A DNA stretch of 9,993 nt from Chthoniobacterales bacterium (GTDB lineage: Bacteria > Verrucomicrobiota > Verrucomicrobiia > Chthoniobacterales > UBA10450): the NCBI GenBank assembly GCA_013697365.1, contig JACCXA010000015.1, positions 1 to 9,993 on the forward strand. Direction: 5' to 3'. A program made the translations under genes and the position numbers. Positions 5,334 through 9,993 of the stretch are shown here, piece after piece (position 1 is the first letter of the stretch; each line of letters begins with the position of its first letter). Below the pieces are notes generated by a model. It saw only the letters and a program-made list of their open reading frames with translations, was not told where the DNA came from and searched no databases.

Positions 5334-6332
5334 TCACCCGATCTTCGTCGCGATGAATTTCTCCAGCTTCACGATGTCGGCGGCGAACTTACGGATCCCT
5401 TCTGCCGTCTTTTCGGTCGCCATCGCGTCGTCGTTCAGCAAATAACGGAACGACTTTTCATCCGTCGCCACGCGGGGCACGTCCGCTTGTCTTGCTTTTT
5501 GCGGGCTCAGCTTGCGCGTGAGCGACTCGTTCGACTCCGCCAGTTTGCCCATCAATTCCGGGCTGATCGTGAGCAAATCACAGCCGGCTAACTCAAGGAT
5601 TTCGCCGACGTTCCGGAAGCTTGCGCCCATCACCTCGGTCTCGTGACCGAATTTTTTGTAGTAGGTATATATCTCCTGGACGGATTGCACACCGGGATCT
5701 TCCGCGCCGACATAGTCGCGCTTGTTCGCCGCCTTAAACCAATCGTAGATGCGCCCCACGAACGGGGAGATCAATTGCACTTTTGCTTCCGCGCAGCGCA
5801 CCGCTTGCACCAGTGAAAACAACAGCGTCATGTTGCATTTAATCCCTTCGCGCTGCAGCCGCTCGGCGGCCGTGATGCCCTCCCAGGTCGAGGCAATTTT
5901 GATCAGGACTCGCTCGCGTCCGATCCCCTTCCCTTCGTAAAGCTTGATCAGGTGGCGCGCCTTGCTGATCGTCCCCTCCACGTCAAAAGAAAGGCGCGCA
6001 TCGGTTTCTGTTGAAACGCGACCCGGCACTATTCCGAGAATTTGTGTCCCGAATGAAACCAGCAAATGATCGATTGTGTCCTCGACCTGGGCCGCGCCGG
6101 ACAAGCCGGAGCTCTTGCGATTCGTTAGCACCTCATGCAAAAGATGGCTGTATTGCTCCTTCTGCGTGGCCGCGAAGATCAGGCTCGGATTGGTCGTCGC
6201 ATCGTGCGGTTTGAATTCCCGGATCGTCTCGAAATCGCCGGTATCCGCGACGACTTTCGTGAATTGTTTCAGCTGCTCGAGTTGATTCAGCTTGGTTGCA
6301 GTTTCGGGTTCGGCGACGGCGCTTGTGCTCAT
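5334..6332 (-). CDS. tal: Transaldolase (TalB type)
   Basis: Transaldolase moves a dihydroxyacetone unit between sedoheptulose-7-phosphate and glyceraldehyde-3-phosphate in the non-oxidative pentose phosphate pathway; it is cytosolic. The 332-residue protein is close to E. coli TalB (about 317) with a 13-residue offset. The Schiff-base lysine is K145 in VLIKIASTWEG. Other active-site positions at that offset are D30 (VVADTGD), N48 (TTNPSL), E109 (STETDARLSFD), T169 (CNMTLLFS), S189 and R194 (LISPFVGRIYDWF). All expected catalytic residues are present, so it should be active. The ATG at 6332 is preferred. The frame runs on to a TTG at 6476, but those 48 codons do not resemble transaldolase and would overlap the start of the divergent gene. 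No Shine-Dalgarno is evident upstream of 6332. Confidence 0.94.
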   Translation of the reverse strand: MSTSAVAEPETATKLNQLEQLKQFTKVVADTGDFETIREFKPHDATTNPSLIFAATQKEQYSHLLHEVLTNRKSSGLSGAAQVEDTIDHLLVSFGTQILGIVPGRVSTETDARLSFDVEGTISKARHLIKLYEGKGIGRERVLIKIASTWEGITAAERLQREGIKCNMTLLFSLVQAVRCAEAKVQLISPFVGRIYDWFKAANKRDYVGAEDPGVQSVQEIYTYYKKFGHETEVMGASFRNVGEILELAGCDLLTISPELMGKLAESNESLTRKLSPQKARQADVPRVATDEKSFRYLLNDDAMATEKTAEGIRKFAADIVKLEKFIATKIG

Positions 6333-6469
6333 AAGTTGATGGTTCGTAACGGGAACGATGGCCGCCCCGCACAATGAATCGTAAGCCGCCCGTGTTCCTC
6401 CACAATGACCAATCTGAAGCGCCGGCTGTTTCTCGACCTTAGGTCGAATCCACCTCATCCTGAGGCGGA
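6333..6469. other. Divergent intergenic region between tal and the CDP-alcohol phosphotransferase gene
   Basis: These 137 bases must hold promoters for both flanking genes. No convincing -35/-10 pair was found for either direction; a weak TTGTGG, 16 bases, TACGAT candidate points towards tal. Near the plus-strand gene lie two adjacent small palindromes, described separately at 6433-6465. Nothing coding is supported here. Confidence 0.5.
6433..6465. repeat. Two tandem small palindromes ahead of the plus-strand gene, the second covering its ribosome-binding site
   Basis: TCGACCT-T-AGGTCGA (6433-6447) and CCTCA-TCC-TGAGG (6453-6465) lie 5 bases apart. The right arm of the second contains GAGG (6462-6465), the only Shine-Dalgarno-like sequence, 4 bases before the ATG at 6470. 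Folding of this hairpin in the mRNA would mask ribosome binding. The CCTCATCCTGAGG form also resembles short dispersed palindromes seen in many soil bacterial genomes. Regulatory function is inferred only from position. Confidence 0.5.
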
Positions 6470-7762
6470 ATGACAAAAGGCAGGACAGCCGCGCAAAATC
6501 TGACCTTTTCGCAATGCGACGCCCTCATCTTTGCGCCTGACGCCGGGGCGTTGCTCCAGGTATGCGGAATCTCGCTCCTGGAACGCTCCCTGCGAATCTT
6601 GCAGCGGCTGGGGTGCTCGAAGGTGACGGTCCTCGCGGACGCATCGGAGGAAATTGCTCTCGCTTTGTCGAAGCCCTCGTGGGCTCGAAGCGAGATCGCG
6701 ATCAGTGTTCGATCACTTCGAGGGAAAGCGCCCCAGCCTGATCGAGCGGGCCGCCCCGTCCTGATTACCTCGGCCAGCGGCTACGTTGAGCCCCGCCTGC
6801 TCCAGGCACTCCTCGATCGCGGAAGGCCCGGGATCATTGTCGATAGCAACCCCCCGGCGGAATTACTTTCATCAGGTTTGCGAACCACCCACGGCTGGTT
6901 CTGCGGGGCGGCGCTCGTCGACGCACGTCGGCACCTATTGGAGACGAACGAACCATCGCTGTTCCCAGACATTCTCGCCGCCGCAGAATCCGGGGAGCTA
7001 GAGATCATTGATGTCGAAAAGGAGCCGCGGTACGTCACGTCGCTCAGACGAGAAATCCGGCCACTCTGGTTTCCTGTCCCGTCCCCGCAACAGCGCCGGC
7101 ACGCGGAAAATCTGATTCTCAACGCTGCGCAAAACGGGGCGCTTGATTTGCCCGCCAAAGTTCACGCTCCCATCGAAACCTGGATCGTTCGCCGACTCTG
7201 CCGGGCGCCGATCACACCGACGCAGATCACGCTCCTCACCGCGGCAGTCTCCGGCGTTACGACGTGGAACTTCGCCACCGGCCATCTTATCGCTGGAACT
7301 CTGCTCGCGTTGACCGTGGGCGTCCTCGACGGCCTCGATGGCAAACAGGCGCGCGTCAAAGTCGAGACCACGGAGCTGGGAAAGCGCGAGCACCTCCTCG
7401 ATTACGTGCTGGAGCTTTCCTGGTGGTCAGCCCTGGCGTTTCACTTTGCGAGCATGCACCAGCTGCCGCAGGCCGGCTTGTGGCTCGCGCTTCTCTTCGT
7501 CGCCGATCTGATTGATCGGCTGGCCAAGGCGAACGTGAAACGACAGACCGGCCGCAATCTCGACGACGTCTCGCCTTTTGATCGCCTCGTTAGGCTGATC
7601 GGCGGACGCCGCAATATCTATGTCTGGATTCTCGCGGCCGGCTTAGCGCTCGGGGTAGCCGACAAGGCTTTCTTCGGCCTTTGCGCGTGGGGCGGGATGA
7701 CGGCTGCCATTCATGTGTTCCGCGCCGTCGCCATTCGCCGGCAGCGAAGCCAACTCGCCTGA
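6470..7762 (+). CDS. CDP-alcohol phosphotransferase fused to an eroded nucleotidyltransferase-like domain (IPCT/DIPPS-like)
   Basis: A 430-residue membrane protein. Residues about 15-195 resemble a sugar-phosphate nucleotidyltransferase (LLERSLRILQRLGCSKVTVLAD, then VLITSASGYVEPRLLQALL). They lack the GxGTRL nucleotide loop, and the usual metal-binding Gly-Asp is replaced by Ser-Ala. A linker leads to IETWIVRRLCRAPITPTQIT (235-254), typical of the entrance to CDP-alcohol phosphatidyltransferases. The catalytic segment starts with DGLDGKQAR (287-295), then G304, D311 and E315. Several hydrophobic segments follow (about 266-286, 316-347, 383-430). The architecture matches inositol-1-phosphate cytidylyltransferase/di-myo-inositol-phosphate-phosphate synthase fusions, including the late GRRNIYVW region, but the cytidylyltransferase half is probably inactive. 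The product may be a phospholipid or a phosphodiester-linked polyol; substrates cannot be read from sequence. It is the only plus-strand gene in the window. Confidence 0.8.
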   Translation: MTKGRTAAQNLTFSQCDALIFAPDAGALLQVCGISLLERSLRILQRLGCSKVTVLADASEEIALALSKPSWARSEIAISVRSLRGKAPQPDRAGRPVLITSASGYVEPRLLQALLDRGRPGIIVDSNPPAELLSSGLRTTHGWFCGAALVDARRHLLETNEPSLFPDILAAAESGELEIIDVEKEPRYVTSLRREIRPLWFPVPSPQQRRHAENLILNAAQNGALDLPAKVHAPIETWIVRRLCRAPITPTQITLLTAAVSGVTTWNFATGHLIAGTLLALTVGVLDGLDGKQARVKVETTELGKREHLLDYVLELSWWSALAFHFASMHQLPQAGLWLALLFVADLIDRLAKANVKRQTGRNLDDVSPFDRLVRLIGGRRNIYVWILAAGLALGVADKAFFGLCAWGGMTAAIHVFRAVAIRRQRSQLA

Positions 7763-8782
7763 TCCGAAATTCTGCCGCACCAGCGCCGGCACCCGCTTCG
7801 CGCGCGCCACGATTTCCTTGCCGATGACCTTCGCCGGCCTTTCCACCAGCATTGAGGTGCTGACCGCGCAATAAACTCCGCAGCCCACCTGGCACGCTTT
7901 CTTGCGGTAGTTCTCATGGAGATCCGCGAGCGTGATGTCCATGATGTCCTTCTCGGTTTTCACCATGCTGCAAACCCAGAACTTCCCCTGCGCCGAGACG
8001 AAAAATAACTTGTAACCCGCCATGCAAGTCCACTCTGTGGGTTCGCCTTTGAGCAAGCTGAGCTGATAATCCAGGATCGCTTCGTTCGTGTGAATCTTCT
8101 CGCCGTTTTGCTTCCGCTGAATCATCCATTCGATGAAATTCTTCAGCGCCTCGGGCGAGCCGCGTTGCACCCTGTAAAAGCTCTTCGGATCGGCATGCAC
8201 GAGTCGGACCTCCGTCGGGATCCCGCGTGCCAGGCCTGTCTCCAGGACAGCGGTCGATTCCGGCAGCGTATCGTCGCAAAGCACACCGGTAATATGCAGG
8301 CTCACCTTCGAGTTTTTGAAGTAATCGAGCTTCGGCAGGATCGTCTTGAAAGTCTTCTTTGTAATCGGACTCGGCGTCATCCGATCCACGCTGATCTGCA
8401 TCACCTGCAACCCGGCTTCTTCCAAATCGGCCAGCTTCTTCCGGGTCAGCAGGAATCCGTTCGTCGTCAGGCTGGTGGCGAAACCAAGTTCGCGGCAGTA
8501 GCGCACCAGCTCCACAATGTCCGGGTGCAGGAGCGGTTCGCCGCCCACGAGCGCAATCCGCATCGTCCCCAGCTCGCGGATTTTCCGGAGCCACTTCTTC
8601 AGATCCACCAGCGGCGGATGTGGGACGCTGTTGTCGTATTCCGTGCAATAACTGCAGTCCAGGTTGCAGCGGTCGGTTACATAGAGGCTGCACTGAAGCG
8701 GTTTGCGATCGACCAGGCGCCGGGCCGATTCGAGCACGTTGTAGCCCGAGAATTCGCGACCGATATTATTGAGGAGCTTCAT
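7643..8782 (-). CDS. Radical SAM protein with SPASM-like C-terminal cysteine cluster
   Basis: A 379-residue radical S-adenosylmethionine enzyme of unknown substrate. The 4Fe-4S site is CNLDCSYC (C39, C43, C46). It is followed by GGEPLLHPDI (80-89, the SAM-contacting GGEP) and SLTTNGFLL (104-112). The C-terminal half has C253, C271, C297, C301 and C305 in the arrangement TCMAGYKLFF, GKFWVCS, CQVGCGVYC, which looks like a SPASM/twitch auxiliary iron-sulfur site. Known SPASM enzymes modify peptides, proteins or sugars, but no precursor peptide is seen nearby. The ATG at 8782 overlaps the aldo/keto reductase stop (ATGA), so the two are very likely one operon; a longer frame to 8809 is less likely. 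Residues about 341-379 are low-complexity and lie opposite the 3' end of the convergent membrane-enzyme gene, a 120-base antisense overlap. Confidence 0.83.
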   Translation of the reverse strand: MKLLNNIGREFSGYNVLESARRLVDRKPLQCSLYVTDRCNLDCSYCTEYDNSVPHPPLVDLKKWLRKIRELGTMRIALVGGEPLLHPDIVELVRYCRELGFATSLTTNGFLLTRKKLADLEEAGLQVMQISVDRMTPSPITKKTFKTILPKLDYFKNSKVSLHITGVLCDDTLPESTAVLETGLARGIPTEVRLVHADPKSFYRVQRGSPEALKNFIEWMIQRKQNGEKIHTNEAILDYQLSLLKGEPTEWTCMAGYKLFFVSAQGKFWVCSMVKTEKDIMDITLADLHENYRKKACQVGCGVYCAVSTSMLVERPAKVIGKEIVARAKRVPALVRQNFGSGELASLPANGDGAEHMNGSRHPAPRAKAEESLVGYPER

Positions 8783-9942
8783 TGAAGGGACTGGGAGGGC
8801 GGCTTGCAAGCCCGGGTGGCGACAAGGGAAGTCGCTGCTCCTAGTAGGATTGCGTCGATGCGCCGGGATTCTTCGTCGCTGAAGGCGAGTTTGTCGAGCG
8901 CCTTCACATTCTCTTCCAGCTGATCAATATCCGAGACACCGATGAGCGCCGTCGCCACTTCGGCATATCGCACCGTCCAGGCGATCGCCATTTGCGGCAG
9001 CGTCTGGCCGCGGCTTTCCGCGATTTTATTGAGCTGCCGGATCTGCTCCTGCAGAAGGGGGGTGATCTCAGCGCGCTGCTGCGGACTCCAACTCCTGCTC
9101 GCGCGCGAGCTTCCCGGCAAGCCCGCCAGATACTTGGTGCTGAGCAAACCCTGCGCGAGCGCGGAGTAGGCGACGATGCCCGCGCCGCAGTCGCGCGCGG
9201 TGGGCAGAAGGTCCCATTCCATCTCCCGGCGCAGCATGCTGTAGCCGACCTGCGCCGCAATAATTGGCGCCAGCTTCAATTCCCAAGCGAGCCGGCACGC
9301 TTCCGCGAAGAGCGGCGCGGGATAATTGCTCAGGCCGACGTAGAGCGCCTTGCCTTCGCGCACAATCTGATCGAGCGCGCGCAGGGTTTCCTCCAGGGGC
9401 GTGCCTGGGTCCGGCCGATGCGAGTAGAAAAGATCGACATAATCCAGCCCGAGCCGCTCAAGCGATTGCTCGAGGCTCGCGAGCAACGCTTTCCGGGAGC
9501 TCCCCTCGCCGTATGGACCGGGCCACATCGGGAAACCAGCCTTGGTCGCGACGACCAACTCGTGCCGTGGCATTTCCCGCAGGGTGCGCCCGACAATGAT
9601 CTCGGAACGTCCCTGGGGCGTGCCATAGGTATTGGCAAGATCGAAGTGCGTGATTCCGAGATTGAAAGCGCGGAAGATGCAGCCGCGTGCAAGCTCCGCG
9701 TCGACGTAACCGCCGCATGTTTCCCAGGCGCCTAACGAAATCGCCGGCATCTTCAAGCCGGACCGGCCGCAGGGACCGAAGGCCATTTTGTTGTAGCGCG
9801 ATGGCTCGGCCGTAAATTGATGCCAGCTCAGGCGATCACGCTGGGGCGGGCGCACTCCCGTCGAAGCAGCCGCCGAGGGTCCGCTGCGCTGCACGGGTTT
9901 TACACCCGGCGGCGTCCGCTTGCTGAATTCAGGTTGGCTCAA
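8779..9942 (-). CDS. Aldo/keto reductase (YghZ-like, L-glyceraldehyde 3-phosphate reductase family)
   Basis: An NADPH-dependent (beta/alpha)8-barrel reductase. Numbered from the TTG at 9942 (387 residues), the catalytic tetrad is D101 and Y106 (THFDLANTYG), K134 (VVATKAGFP) and H175 (LFYSHRPDPG). The opening RYNKMAFGPCGRSGLKMPAI and the sequence ALYVGLSNYPAPLF fit the YghZ/Kv-beta-like branch, which reduces small aldehydes. The start is uncertain. Family homology begins near residue 44, and the 40-odd residues before it are Pro/Ser/Arg-rich. The frame is open with no stop to the window edge at 9993, so the true start could lie outside, at the TTG (9942), at the GTG at 9855, or at the ATG at codon 53 (9786). 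The last is less likely because it would cut the conserved RYNKM. The gene overlaps the radical SAM gene by ATGA, suggesting a shared pathway whose substrate is unknown. Confidence 0.85.
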   Translation of the reverse strand: MSQPEFSKRTPPGVKPVQRSGPSAAASTGVRPPQRDRLSWHQFTAEPSRYNKMAFGPCGRSGLKMPAISLGAWETCGGYVDAELARGCIFRAFNLGITHFDLANTYGTPQGRSEIIVGRTLREMPRHELVVATKAGFPMWPGPYGEGSSRKALLASLEQSLERLGLDYVDLFYSHRPDPGTPLEETLRALDQIVREGKALYVGLSNYPAPLFAEACRLAWELKLAPIIAAQVGYSMLRREMEWDLLPTARDCGAGIVAYSALAQGLLSTKYLAGLPGSSRASRSWSPQQRAEITPLLQEQIRQLNKIAESRGQTLPQMAIAWTVRYAEVATALIGVSDIDQLEENVKALDKLAFSDEESRRIDAILLGAATSLVATRACKPPSQSLQ

Positions 9943-9993
9943 GAGTTGTCGGGCAGCGGCTAGGCCGGCACGGGCGTGCGTGCCTCTCCGCCC

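Noticed and set aside
6333..6476. N-terminal extension of transaldolase to the TTG at 6476
   Set aside because: The extra 48 residues do not resemble transaldolase and would run through the divergent promoter region and into the neighbouring gene's start.
8090..8785. A 231-codon plus-strand open frame opposite the radical SAM gene
   Set aside because: High-GC shadow frame: no recognisable domain, while the minus strand encodes CxxxCxxC and SPASM-like motifs throughout.
8992..9735. A 247-codon plus-strand open frame opposite the aldo/keto reductase
   Set aside because: Shadow of a gene that carries a full catalytic tetrad on the minus strand; no domain or ribosome-binding site on the plus strand.

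Overview
The window reads as a stretch of ordinary chromosome from a Gram-negative bacterium of moderately high GC. My best guess is a soil Verrucomicrobiota (Chthoniobacter/Udaeobacter-like). Four things point there, all inference from remembered family patterns: a compact mcsA-mcsB-clpC block without a visible ctsR; a secreted Asn/Arg/Trp-rich protein with an aromatic stretch and a C-terminal peptidoglycan-binding domain; very few Shine-Dalgarno sequences; and a lipoprotein-type (LolD-like) ATPase, which implies an outer membrane. Coding density is very high: ten genes, no gap above about 140 bases, and no tRNA, rRNA, CRISPR array, insertion sequence or phage gene seen.

Layout. Bases 1-1822 (minus strand): a protein quality-control operon, mcsA (zinc-finger activator), mcsB (protein-arginine kinase) and the first 70 codons of clpC (AAA+ unfoldase), packed with a 1-base gap and an 8-base overlap. 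Bases 1908-2882 (minus): a branched-chain aminotransferase. Bases 2986-3651 (minus): an ABC ATPase of the LolD/MacB type, without a permease beside it. Bases 3703-3739: a strong intrinsic terminator that ends the next gene, a secreted peptidoglycan-binding protein at 3756-4718 (minus). Bases 4795-5250 (minus): TrmL, a tRNA wobble-base methyltransferase. Bases 5269-5328: a compact element of interleaved inverted repeats. Bases 5334-6332 (minus): transaldolase. A divergent intergenic region (6333-6469) separates this from the only plus-strand gene.

Bases 6470-7762 (plus): a membrane CDP-alcohol phosphotransferase with a nucleotidyltransferase-like N-terminal domain. It has the architecture of the bifunctional inositol-1-phosphate cytidylyltransferase/DIPP synthases, but the N-terminal active site looks eroded and the CDP-alcohol motif is shifted. 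Its 3' end overlaps tail-to-tail by 120 bases with a radical SAM/SPASM-like protein (7643-8782, minus), which is in turn coupled by an ATGA overlap to an aldo/keto reductase (8779-9942, minus) whose reading frame stays open to the window edge.

Most genes have textbook functions. The parts most worth a second look are the eroded IPCT/DIPPS-like fusion and its radical SAM plus aldo/keto reductase neighbours, the interleaved inverted-repeat element, and the shared promoter layout (TTGAAT, 18 bases, TCTAWT or TCTATA placed almost on the start codon) that suggests leaderless or near-leaderless mRNAs. I see no clear sign of a wholly new defence or mobile system here.
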